Under the pieces are notes generated by a model, which saw nothing but the letters and a program-made list of their open reading frames with translations, was not told where the DNA came from and did not search any database. This document shows positions 15,316-22,714 of a stretch of 27,742 nt of DNA, piece by piece. Position numbers and translations under genes: made by a program. The stretch is from the NCBI GenBank assembly GCA_023429825.1, contig JAEZDC010000012.1, forward strand, positions 1 through 27,742, written 5' to 3'. The first letter of the stretch is position 1, and each line of letters opens with the position of its first letter. The DNA comes from Bacteroidota bacterium (GTDB lineage Bacteria; Bacteroidota; Bacteroidia; Chitinophagales; Chitinophagaceae).

Positions 15316-16488
15316 ATGCAATTGATTGAAGTTAATAATCCCTCTACAGCAAAAGATTTCATTAAGGTGAATGTGTTGATGAATAAGCACAATCCCAATT
15401 ACATTCGTCCTTTAGATAACGAGATCAATGAAGTATTTGATCCTGCTAAGAACAAGAACTTCAAATATGGTGAAGCGAAACGATGGATCTTAAAAGATGA
15501 CAAAGGAAATCTGCTTGGAAGAATTGCAGCATTCACCCATAAGAAATACATCAACAAAGGCACAGAGTATCCGGTGGGTGGAGTAGGTTTTTTTGATTCT
15601 GTAAATGACCAGGCTGCAGCAAATGCATTATTTAACATTGCCAAAGATTGGTTGAAAAGTAAAGGCATGGAGGCAATGGATGGACCGATCAATTTTGGTG
15701 ACAGAGATAAATGGTGGGGATTGATGGTAGAAGGCTTTGAAAAAGAGCCTACATATGGAATCGCTTTTAATCCGTCTTATTACGAAAAGCTTTTTGATGG
15801 CTACGGTTTTCAGAATTATTACAACCAATATTATTACGATGCATTAATAGATGATCCTTTGCCAAGTCGTTTTCCTGAGCGTCATGCTAAATTTAAATCG
15901 AAGGCTGATTATTCAGCAAAACATATAAAGCTTTCTGATCTTGAAAAACATGCGCAGGATTTTACCACAGTTTATAATGCCGCATGGGCACAGCATGGAG
16001 AAGCCAAAGAGATCACCAAAGAACAAGTGCTGAAACTTTTTAAAAAGATGAAGCCGATAATGGATGAAAGGTTGGTTTGGTTTGCTTACTACAAAGAAGA
16101 ACCGATTGCTATGTTCATTAACATCCCGGATCTCAATCAATATTTCAAACACTTTAATGGCAAACTAGGGTTGATAGAAAAACTACGGCTACTGTGGATG
16201 AAAAATACAGGGGCATGTAAACGGGCAACTGGTGTTGCTTTTGGCATTGTTCCCAAGTTCCAGGCGTTGGGCATTGACTCTTTTATGATCTATGAATTTG
16301 CACTGCTGATCCAGGGTAAAGGATGGTACGAGAGTTATGAAATGGGTTGGGCAGGGGACTGGAATCCCAAGATGATCAATATTTATAAAAGCCTCGGCGC
16401 AAAGCAAAGCCGCCGGATGATAACGTATCGATATATATTCGATAATAGGTATCCGTTTGAACGACATCCTGAACTGGAATATAAATAG
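15316..16488 (+). CDS. GNAT-like (acyl-CoA N-acyltransferase fold) protein, function unknown
   Basis: A 390-residue soluble protein resembling the YghO-like family common in Bacteroidetes. The N-terminal part (IKVNVLMNKHNPNYIRPLDNE, then GEAKRWILKDDKGNLLGRIAAF and GGVGFFDSVND) looks like one GNAT-type fold. The middle has GPINFGDRDKWWGLMVEGF and many aromatic residues (QNYYNQYYYDALI). The C-terminal half (ATGVAFGIVPKFQALGIDSFMIYEFALLIQGKGW, then EMGWAGDWNPKMINIYKSLGAKQSRRMITYRYIF) has the layout of a second acyltransferase domain. The substrate cannot be told. No signal peptide or membrane helix is seen. It lies between rsmE and dnaX and is not known to work with either. Confidence 0.75.
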   Translation: MQLIEVNNPSTAKDFIKVNVLMNKHNPNYIRPLDNEINEVFDPAKNKNFKYGEAKRWILKDDKGNLLGRIAAFTHKKYINKGTEYPVGGVGFFDSVNDQAAANALFNIAKDWLKSKGMEAMDGPINFGDRDKWWGLMVEGFEKEPTYGIAFNPSYYEKLFDGYGFQNYYNQYYYDALIDDPLPSRFPERHAKFKSKADYSAKHIKLSDLEKHAQDFTTVYNAAWAQHGEAKEITKEQVLKLFKKMKPIMDERLVWFAYYKEEPIAMFINIPDLNQYFKHFNGKLGLIEKLRLLWMKNTGACKRATGVAFGIVPKFQALGIDSFMIYEFALLIQGKGWYESYEMGWAGDWNPKMINIYKSLGAKQSRRMITYRYIFDNRYPFERHPELEYK

Positions 16489-16576
16489 GTTTATTCTACC
16501 TTGGGTCGCATCTTTTTTACAGGGGTTTTGGAACAGCAAACTATAGATGCCATTATATCTTAATGATGAAGTGATT

Positions 16577-16590
16577 GCGACGCAACGAAG
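16577..16590 (-). repeat. Degraded partial copy of the dispersed repeat
   Basis: On the minus strand CTTCGTTGCGTCGC matches the left half of the repeat (CTTC then GTTGCGTCGC), missing one base before the core. The right half (CACNCTTGTAC) is not recognisable. It lies between the GNAT-like gene and dnaX. Confidence 0.45.
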
Positions 16591-16640
16591 ATGCCACGAA
16601 GGTTGAGGCCGGTATTACAAATGTTGAAAACATCCGCCCT

Positions 16641-16675
16641 CCAAACTCCAAACTCTACCCTCTAAACTCTAAATT
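16641..16675 (+). repeat. Five-unit 7-bp tandem repeat upstream of dnaX
   Basis: Consecutive 7-base units read CCAAACT, CCAAACT, CTACCCT, CTAAACT, CTAAATT. The tract ends 10 bases before the dnaX ATG. It is a degenerate heptameric short tandem repeat. Confidence 0.65.
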
Positions 16676-16685
16676 GCACCTCGGT

Positions 16686-18488
16686 ATGGATAAGTTTATC
16701 GTCTCTGCAAGAAAATATCGTCCCCAGGCTTTTGATACTGTGGTTGGGCAATCGCACATTACCACTACACTAAAAAATGCCATCAAGAATAATCAATTAG
16801 CACATGCATTTTTATTCTGCGGACCGAGAGGTGTTGGTAAAACTACCTGTGCAAGAATTTTAGCTAAGACGATCAACTGCGAAAACTTACAAGCCGACGG
16901 CGAAGCTTGCAATGAATGCAATAGCTGTAAAAGTTTTAATGACGGAGCCTCACTGAATATTCATGAACTGGATGCAGCGAGCAACAACTCTGTTGATGAT
17001 ATTCGTTCATTGGTAGAGCAGGTTCGCTTTGCACCACAGGCAGGCAAATACAAAGTGTATATCGTGGATGAGGTACACATGTTGAGTGCCTCGGCTTTCA
17101 ATGCCTTTTTGAAAACATTGGAAGAACCTCCGTCATACGCAATTTTTATTTTAGCCACTACAGAAAAACATAAGATACTTCCCACAATACTTTCACGTTG
17201 CCAGATATTTGACTTTAAGAGAATTACTTCGAATGATACGGTTGAACATTTAGAACAAATCGTTGCAAAGGAAGATCTGAAAGCTGACAAAGCAGCGTTG
17301 CAGGTGATCGCTCAAAAGAGTGAAGGTTGTATGAGAGATGCGCTGAGCATTTTGGATAAGATCGTGAGTTTTACAAACGGAACGCTTACTTACCAGAACA
17401 CTTTAGAGCACCTGAATATTCTTGATGAAGATTATTACTTCCGCTTATTGAATAATTTACTACAGCAGGATTTGGCTTCCGCTATGTTATTGTATGATGA
17501 GATCAACCGGAAAGGTTTTGAAGGTGATCTTGTGCTGAATGGTTTTGCAGAATTCATCCGGAATTTATTGGTGAGTAAAGATTCGAAAGCTGCATCATTA
17601 CTTGACGTAGTGGAAGGCATGCAGGAAAAATATCTCGATGCTGCAGGAAAAGTTTCTGTCTCTTATTTAGTGAGTGCATTGAATATTTTGAATGAAGCGG
17701 AGATCAACTTCAAAATGGCACGCAACAAAAGATTGCATGTTGAACTGTGCCTGATCAAACTGAACTTTTTACAGCAAGCACTTGAGTTGGCTGCCGATAA
17801 TGGCAGTGTAGTAAAAAAAAAGCGAATTGACGGACCGATAGCTTATAAGTATAAATCACTACAACCCCTAACGCAACAAAAGCCGCATCCAAAACCAACT
17901 GCTGAAATTCCCGGTGCAAAGTTTTTTGTTGAACAAAACTTGCAACAAAACCAAATGCCTCCCGTGCATCGGCCAATTGAGCAGGATTTGACTGTTGTGA
18001 CGCCTGCACAGCCTAAAACTGTTTTGAAACCTTTTGGCTCTGGTAGTAAAAAAACTCTGCTCGAGATATTGAAAGAAAAGGCAGGCAGTGAATATGAAGT
18101 GCAGGCTGTAAAAGAAGCGGAATTGCTGAGCATCGATAAACTGCAGAATCTCTGGTCACAATATTCCGGCAAATTGAAGGGTACAGCAGCAAGTACTTTT
18201 AACACAGCGCGGCTTAATATTGAAACGGATACTCACTTTTCAGTCGCAGTTCATTCACTCACTCAACAAAAATTCATCGAGCAGGAAAGAATGATGTTGA
18301 ATGATCATATACAGATTGCATTCAACAACAGAGCGATCAATTTTTCTATTAAAGTTGAAGAAGGCGAAAAGATTGATCTGCCCGGCCATATGACCATGAA
18401 CAGCCGGCAAAGGTTTGAGAAGATCTGCGAAAAATATCCATTGCTGAAGGATCTGAAAGATAAATTGAAACTGGAACTGGATTATTGA
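16686..18488 (+). CDS. dnaX: DNA polymerase III subunit gamma/tau
   Basis: A 600-residue clamp-loader ATPase and replisome organiser. The chosen ATG gives MDKFIVSARKYRPQAFDTVVGQ, the classic DnaX start; the 37-residue upstream extension is translated repeat DNA and is rejected. Visible are Walker A CGPRGVGKTTCARI, a four-Cys zinc module (CENLQADGEACNECNSC), Walker B IVDEVHMLSASAFNAFLKTLEEPP, sensor 1 LATTEKHKI and the SRC motif SRCQIFDF. The helical collar domain III ends near residue 365. The tau-specific part after about 380 is Gln/Pro-rich and then resumes a folded C-terminal region. A run of nine A at codons 376-379 marks the gamma/tau boundary. It converges on the unknown gene at 18495 with a 6-bp gap. 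Confidence 0.95.
   Translation: MDKFIVSARKYRPQAFDTVVGQSHITTTLKNAIKNNQLAHAFLFCGPRGVGKTTCARILAKTINCENLQADGEACNECNSCKSFNDGASLNIHELDAASNNSVDDIRSLVEQVRFAPQAGKYKVYIVDEVHMLSASAFNAFLKTLEEPPSYAIFILATTEKHKILPTILSRCQIFDFKRITSNDTVEHLEQIVAKEDLKADKAALQVIAQKSEGCMRDALSILDKIVSFTNGTLTYQNTLEHLNILDEDYYFRLLNNLLQQDLASAMLLYDEINRKGFEGDLVLNGFAEFIRNLLVSKDSKAASLLDVVEGMQEKYLDAAGKVSVSYLVSALNILNEAEINFKMARNKRLHVELCLIKLNFLQQALELAADNGSVVKKKRIDGPIAYKYKSLQPLTQQKPHPKPTAEIPGAKFFVEQNLQQNQMPPVHRPIEQDLTVVTPAQPKTVLKPFGSGSKKTLLEILKEKAGSEYEVQAVKEAELLSIDKLQNLWSQYSGKLKGTAASTFNTARLNIETDTHFSVAVHSLTQQKFIEQERMMLNDHIQIAFNNRAINFSIKVEEGEKIDLPGHMTMNSRQRFEKICEKYPLLKDLKDKLKLELDY
17813..17830 (+). other. Candidate slippage site in dnaX (A9 run with nearby stop)
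   Basis: The frame reads GTA AAA AAA AAG, with nine consecutive A at 17813-17821. A -1 ribosomal slip, or one extra A in the mRNA, gives GCG AAT TGA, ending at 17830 with a product of about 381 residues. Loss of one A reaches a TAG at 17839-17841. E. coli dnaX uses A AAA AAG for -1 frameshifting and Thermus thermophilus dnaX uses a run of nine A for transcriptional slippage; use here is inferred. Confidence 0.55.
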
Positions 18489-18494
18489 TCAGCG

Positions 18495-18839
18495 TTAATG
18501 ATCTTTTATGCTTTCCAACACATATCCATTGAACTCCTGGTAACCCGGCATCTCTACTATAGTTTTTATCGTGAGTGTTTCATTGCTGTCTCCATTTTGA
18601 ATTAGCCATGGCGTTCCCAACATGCATTCAAAAGGTTTTATTTCCGGGGGATCAGGATAATAATCGTCAACGAACATGCGATTATTGGTGCAGTCTCCCT
18701 TAAAACTTATTGCAGAAACAAGAATTCCATTTTCGTCCACAGTAGTTATCCTGCCTTTTACATCTTCTTCCGCCTCGTAGTTAAATTCTATCGTCAACTT
18801 AAGCTTTCCAATACTACAAGCGAATTTTTTCGATATCAT
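18495..18839 (-). CDS. Hypothetical protein
   Basis: A 114-residue protein with no recognised family. It has no signal peptide or membrane helix, is acidic, and looks beta-rich (KLKLTIEFNYEAEEDVKGRITTVDENGILVSAISFKG, then ETLTIKTIVEMPGYQEFNGYVLESI). Three Cys are present (Cys8, and those in GDCTNN and FECMLG). Its ATG begins 1 base after the icd stop codon, so it is probably translated from the icd transcript. Its far end faces dnaX with a 6-bp gap. Nothing in the context reveals a function. Confidence 0.65.
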   Translation of the reverse strand: MISKKFACSIGKLKLTIEFNYEAEEDVKGRITTVDENGILVSAISFKGDCTNNRMFVDDYYPDPPEIKPFECMLGTPWLIQNGDSNETLTIKTIVEMPGYQEFNGYVLESIKDH

Positions 18840-18840
18840 A

Positions 18841-20295
18841 CTATTGCCCCTGTGCTAGTGAATATGCTTTTTTCTCTCCCCACATATTCAGCAACTCGGT
18901 TGAACAGATCTTAAAGTCAACCGCAATTCTTTTTTGTAGTTCGAGAACGTCTGTCTGAGTAACTGCAGCTTCACTCACCGTTTCAAAACGACAAGTATAC
19001 TGGTTAACTAAATTGGTGAACACAGAACCTTTTGGCCAAACTTGTGTACCCCTGTTGCTTATTGTCACTAATTTAAATAAAGGCCCTGTATGCTTCAAAC
19101 ATTTTTCAGCAACTACATTATGTTGCTCATTGCTTTCTAAGAAAAGATCGACCCCTACAATTTGTTCTTCTTCAATTTCTTTACTTACTAGCATCGGGTT
19201 CTTTTCCAGCTTGAATACAGTAGGAGTGGCAGGCATATCAGGAAGATCAGGTCTTGGATTATGCTGTGGCTTTTGTCCGAAGTTTGCTATGATCGCTTCT
19301 GAAAATTGAGTAGTATTTAAAGCAGGTTTGCCCTTGTCACCAAAATCACCTGTTCGTACACCTGTTTCTAAAGTGTACAATAAAGCGTTTTCAATTTTTG
19401 CAGCACTGCTCATCAAACCTAAGTGACGAAGCATTGCTAATCCACTTAATAAAAGCGCTGTAGGATTTGCAATATTTTTTCCCGCAATATCAGGTGCTGT
19501 ACCATGCACAGCTTCAAAGATGGAAATGTGATCGCCAATATTTGCTGATGGCGCAAAGCCTAATCCACCAACCAATCCTGCACAAAGATCACTCACGATA
19601 TCACCCTGTAAATTCGTAAGCACTACCACATCGAAGCTATCAGGTTTGGTTACCAGCTTCATGCATAGATCATCAACAATAATATCATCAGCTTTTAATT
19701 CAGGATACTCTTTCGCTACATCATAAAAGCACTCCAGGAATAATCCATCAGTGATCTTCATGATATTCGCTTTGTGGCCACAGGTAATTCTTCTTGTACC
19801 TTTCTTCTTCGCCATTTCAAAAGCATACTTTATCACCTGCATGCTACCTGGCCGTGTGATAAAACGACGGCTTAATGCCACATCGTGTGTAAGCATGTGT
19901 TCAATTCCGCCGTAAGTATCTTCGATATTTTCACGAACAACCGTAATGTCGATCGGAATTCCAGCTTTGCTAAACACTGTATCTACACCATGCAAGGTTT
20001 GAAACACCCTTTTATTTGCATATGTGTTCCATGTTTTTCTTGCAGTAACGTTCACACTTTTCACGCCCTTTCCTTTAGGCGTTTCCATAGGCCCCTTAAA
20101 CAAAATTCCAAGCGATTCAATTGACTGCTGAGCTTCGGGTGTCATTCCATTGCTGTAGCCTTTGTCGAAGACCCATTTACCCATTTCTACAAATTCGTAT
20201 TGCAAAGGCACTTTCGCCGCATCAAAGATCTTTAATACAGCATCCATGATCTCTGGTCCTATTCCATCTCCTTTGGCTACAGCAATTTTCGTCAT
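18841..20295 (-). CDS. icd: NADP-dependent isocitrate dehydrogenase (Thermus/Rickettsia type)
   Basis: A 484-residue enzyme of the TCA cycle that oxidises isocitrate to 2-oxoglutarate and CO2. It begins MTKIAVAKGDGIGPEIMDAVLKI, the usual nucleotide and substrate domain start. Other signatures are ITVVRENIEDTYGGIEHM (substrate Tyr), TRRITCGHKANIMKITDGLFLE, VDDLCMKLV, VLTNLQGDIVSDLCAGLVGGLGFAPSANIGD and EAVHGTAPDIAGKNIANPTALLLS (coenzyme loop). A C-terminal extension of about 130 residues (from about 350) is typical of the long Thermus/Rickettsia-type enzymes. The upstream extension to 20343 is rejected because it overlaps the TATTTTTG promoter box. The unknown gene 18495-18839 follows after 1 base. 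Confidence 0.94.
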   Translation of the reverse strand: MTKIAVAKGDGIGPEIMDAVLKIFDAAKVPLQYEFVEMGKWVFDKGYSNGMTPEAQQSIESLGILFKGPMETPKGKGVKSVNVTARKTWNTYANKRVFQTLHGVDTVFSKAGIPIDITVVRENIEDTYGGIEHMLTHDVALSRRFITRPGSMQVIKYAFEMAKKKGTRRITCGHKANIMKITDGLFLECFYDVAKEYPELKADDIIVDDLCMKLVTKPDSFDVVVLTNLQGDIVSDLCAGLVGGLGFAPSANIGDHISIFEAVHGTAPDIAGKNIANPTALLLSGLAMLRHLGLMSSAAKIENALLYTLETGVRTGDFGDKGKPALNTTQFSEAIIANFGQKPQHNPRPDLPDMPATPTVFKLEKNPMLVSKEIEEEQIVGVDLFLESNEQHNVVAEKCLKHTGPLFKLVTISNRGTQVWPKGSVFTNLVNQYTCRFETVSEAAVTQTDVLELQKRIAVDFKICSTELLNMWGEKKAYSLAQGQ

Positions 20296-20314
20296 ATAGT
20301 GATTTTTTGAGGTG

Positions 20315-20322
20315 CAAAAATA
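20315..20322 (-). promoter_or_regulatory. Putative -7 promoter box for icd
   Basis: On the minus strand this reads TATTTTTG, an exact fit to TAnnTTTG, 19 bases before the chosen icd ATG. It would exclude the longer reading-frame start at 20343. Confidence 0.55.
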
Positions 20323-20399
20323 GGTTGACAACCAACATGCCATCCATTAATTTAGAAGAAACTTTATGGGCCAGAAGCCAGGATACCTATTAAGCTTCC

Positions 20400-20419
20400 G
20401 TTGCGTCGCACGCTTGTAC
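20400..20419 (+). repeat. Dispersed 20-bp repeat, solo copy
   Basis: GTTGCGTCGCACGCTTGTAC, preceded by CTTCC and followed by ATTCAGA. About 25 bp further is GCGAAGTAGTAGAATC, which resembles GCCGAAGTAGTGAATC on the corresponding side of the paired element, so this copy may be a remnant of a longer element. It lies between selD and icd. Confidence 0.85.
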
Positions 20420-20470
20420 ATTCAGATCTGGGTTCAACAGCGAAGTAGTAGAATCAGTTTCCTGCAGAAG

Positions 20471-21529
20471 TTAATTTTCGATTGTAATCACCTTATCACC
20501 TGGGCTATGTAATCTTCCAATAGAGTTAACGGTAGGAATGTCATATGTTTTCAACAGGGTGAGTACTTCATTTACTGAATGCTTTGCCACTGCAATTAAT
20601 AAGCCGCCATTCGTCTGTGGATCAGGCAATACGTTAAAAGCTTCCATTACATTCACCCCTGCACCAAAAGCTACTTTGCTGCCATAGCTGCTCCAGTTCC
20701 TGGTGGTGGCGTCTGGTCTTATATTCTGTTGCAAATAAGCTCTGGCAGAATCCAGAATTGGAATATTTGAATATTGTAGCGTTGCACTCAATTTACTTCC
20801 CTCGCACATCTCTATCAAATGACCGAGTAATCCAAATCCCGTTACATCAGTCATTGCATGAACCCCTTTTATTTTTCCTAATGCCTCACCAACTTTATTT
20901 AGCGTAGAAAGTTGCTTCAGCATTAACTCTGCATCTTCATCGCTGATCTTACCTTTCTTTTGCGCGGTAGATAAAATGCCAATGCCCAGAGGTTTGGTTA
21001 AGAACAATACATCTCCTTCTTTCGCTGTATTGTTTTGTTTAAGATTGTCTATTTCAACTAATCCGTTCACCGCTAACCCAAAGATTGGTTCAGGAGAATC
21101 AATACTATGCCCGCCGGCCAAAGGAATATTTGCTTCTGCACAAATAGTTTTAGCGCCTTCGATGATTTGCTGTGCTACTTCTATCGGCAATTTTTCCACC
21201 GGGAAACCTAATACTGCAATCGCCAGTATTGGTTTTCCTCCCATTGCATACACATCGCTGATGGCATTAGCAGATGCGATCTTTCCAAACGAAAATGGAT
21301 CATCAACTATCGGCATAAAAAAATCCGTTGTAGAGATCAAAGCTGAACCGTTGCCGAGGTCATACACTGCAGCATCATCTTTCGTGTTATTACCCACCAG
21401 TAAATTTGCGGATGTAGGATGCTGAATATTTGAATGCAGGATCTTCTCTAAAACCTGCGGAGCGATCTTGCAGCCGCAACCACCGCCATGCGAATATTGG
21501 GTGAGCTTTATTTCCTGTTCATTATTCAT
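20471..21529 (-). CDS. selD: Selenide, water dikinase (selenophosphate synthetase)
   Basis: A 352-residue enzyme that makes selenophosphate, the activated selenium donor, from selenide and ATP. The active-site loop reads YSHGGGCGCKIAP, with Cys18 in the position that is Sec or Cys in the family and Lys21 as the catalytic lysine, so no selenocysteine codon is needed. Next come DDAAVYDLGNGSALISTTDFFMPIVDDPFSFGKIASANAISDVYAMGG and AGGHSIDSPEPIFGLAVNG, and DVTGFGLLGHLIEMCEG in the C-terminal half. The gene overlaps the end of selU by 8 bases, giving coupled translation of the selenium donor and its consumer. No selenocysteine-insertion genes are seen here. Confidence 0.95.
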   Translation of the reverse strand: MNNEQEIKLTQYSHGGGCGCKIAPQVLEKILHSNIQHPTSANLLVGNNTKDDAAVYDLGNGSALISTTDFFMPIVDDPFSFGKIASANAISDVYAMGGKPILAIAVLGFPVEKLPIEVAQQIIEGAKTICAEANIPLAGGHSIDSPEPIFGLAVNGLVEIDNLKQNNTAKEGDVLFLTKPLGIGILSTAQKKGKISDEDAELMLKQLSTLNKVGEALGKIKGVHAMTDVTGFGLLGHLIEMCEGSKLSATLQYSNIPILDSARAYLQQNIRPDATTRNWSSYGSKVAFGAGVNVMEAFNVLPDPQTNGGLLIAVAKHSVNEVLTLLKTYDIPTVNSIGRLHSPGDKVITIEN

Positions 21530-22637
21530 TTACTATCTGTGTTTGTTGTGAAATGATCTTCACCAGTTTCTTTGCGTTGATCTCCGCATTGCAATTTTCG
21601 CCTTGAACTTTCGTAACGAGTTGTTGCCAGTTTTCTCTTGTCTCCATGGCTTTTTCATACCCTTTATCATAGTAGCGAAGCAGTATTCTAAAAGCTTCTT
21701 CAACATTATCTTCCACTAAATAATTGATCGCATTTTTAGTATCCAATCCACCCAGCCGCTTCTTAATTCTAATAATGGCATTGATCATTCTTTCTTTATC
21801 CAGTTTACCGTATTCGATAACGATGTGCTTCAATCTTTCTTCAAAAGGAATATCGAGAAAGAGTACAGGTTTCGTGCGCATATGTTTGAAAAAGATCGTA
21901 GGGATATTTACATCACCGATACGCTGGCTTTCATCTTCCATCCAAATTATAGGTGAGGGAGAACTGGTGACTGATGACAACTGGGTTGCCAGCAAATTTT
22001 CAAACATCTCCTGTGAGGGTTGCTTTGGCATTCCGATATTTCCAAATGCTGAGCCTTTATGATTAGCTAAACTTTCAAGATCAACAACAGCTTCATTTTG
22101 CTTTTGCAATTCTTTCAGCACATAACTTTTTGCGCTGCCTGTATATCCTCCAATGATCTGGATATTGTATTCTTTTTCAAACTGCTGCAGTACCCAGTTT
22201 CGATACGCCTTATATCCGCCAGCTAAGGTGTATACCTTATAACCATACAGATCAAGTAACCATGCTACACCTGCACTTCTCATCCCGCCTCTCCAGCAAT
22301 GAACCAGGACAATTTTGTCTCCTTCCTCCAATCTCCCGCTTCCCGTCTCCGGCCTATTACCTCTCATCTTCCGCCTCCCGCCTAACTCCTCCACTTCCTC
22401 CACCATCTTCACCATTTTTTTTCCAAAATATTTCAACCCGATCTTGATTGCTTTCTCACGGCTCTCTTGTTTATAAGCAGTACCAACTACTTTTCTTTCT
22501 TCATCAGTAAATAAGGGCAATGAGTAAGCTCCCGGTATATGTGCATGTTCAAATTCACCGGGGCTGCGAACATCGAGTACAGGATGTTCTTTCGCCATCT
22601 GCAAAAAATCTGGTATTGATAATTTCTTTATTGCCAC
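21522..22637 (-). CDS. selU: tRNA 2-selenouridine synthase
   Basis: A 371-residue enzyme (SelU/MnmH) that replaces the sulfur of 2-thiouridine at tRNA wobble position 34 with selenium, using selenophosphate from SelD. The rhodanese domain has VLDVRSPGEFEHAHIPGAYSLPL and the active-site VHCWRGGMRSAG (Cys114). A C-terminal P-loop domain starts GGYTGSAKS (163-171). The start is the GTG at 22637, giving MAIKKLSIPDFLQ; two TTG codons upstream fall inside a -7 box. Two segments look inserted: residues about 84-104 (ELGGRRKMRGNRPETGSGRLE) and 218-229 (TQLSSVTSSPSP), each encoded by 7-bp-period repeats. The catalytic Cys is about 17 residues later than in the E. coli enzyme, consistent with the first insert. 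Confidence 0.92.
   Translation of the reverse strand: MAIKKLSIPDFLQMAKEHPVLDVRSPGEFEHAHIPGAYSLPLFTDEERKVVGTAYKQESREKAIKIGLKYFGKKMVKMVEEVEELGGRRKMRGNRPETGSGRLEEGDKIVLVHCWRGGMRSAGVAWLLDLYGYKVYTLAGGYKAYRNWVLQQFEKEYNIQIIGGYTGSAKSYVLKELQKQNEAVVDLESLANHKGSAFGNIGMPKQPSQEMFENLLATQLSSVTSSPSPIIWMEDESQRIGDVNIPTIFFKHMRTKPVLFLDIPFEERLKHIVIEYGKLDKERMINAIIRIKKRLGGLDTKNAINYLVEDNVEEAFRILLRYYDKGYEKAMETRENWQQLVTKVQGENCNAEINAKKLVKIISQQTQIVNE
21952..21986. repeat. 7-bp-period repeat inside selU (second tract)
   Basis: On the plus strand the units are GGTGAGG, GAGAACT, GGTGACT, GATGACA and ACTGGGT; the last is poor. The tract codes for the Ser/Thr-rich TQLSSVTSSPSP in SelU, a low-complexity segment within the P-loop domain. 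Confidence 0.45.
22326..22388. repeat. Nine-unit 7-bp tandem repeat inside selU (first tract)
   Basis: On the plus strand the units are CTCCAAT, CTCCCGC, TTCCCGT, CTCCGGC, CTATTAC, CTCTCAT, CTTCCGC, CTCCCGC and CTAACTC. Nine units are 63 bp, exactly 21 codons, so the reading frame is kept. The coding strand is strongly purine-rich. Confidence 0.7.
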
Positions 22638-22643
22638 AGCCAA

Positions 22644-22651
22644 CAAATTTA
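22644..22651 (-). promoter_or_regulatory. Putative -7 promoter box for selU-selD
   Basis: On the minus strand this reads TAAATTTG, an exact fit to TAnnTTTG, 6 bases before the GTG of selU. TTTTG lies 23 bp upstream of it as a possible, slightly distant -33 element. A leaderless selU message is implied. Confidence 0.5.
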
Positions 22652-22714
22652 CCGTGCACGGGGTATGAAAGGCTCAAAATCTTTTGTGTAAGTTGCTGAT
22701 TGCAATTTATAAAG

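Noticed and set aside
16575..16685. N-terminal extension of dnaX
   Set aside because: The extra 37 residues are translated heptamer repeat and degraded intergenic repeat; the family start MDKFIVSARKYRPQ is at the ATG 16686.
18484..18513. Terminator between convergent dnaX and the unknown gene
   Set aside because: Only a 5-bp GATCA/TGATC stem with a short T-run is visible, too weak to call.
8371..20419. CRISPR array
   Set aside because: The 20-bp repeats are kilobases apart, occur in both orientations, and are not separated by uniform spacers; no cas genes are present.
20471..21529. Selenocysteine codon in selD
   Set aside because: The active-site position is encoded as Cys and the frame has no internal TGA.
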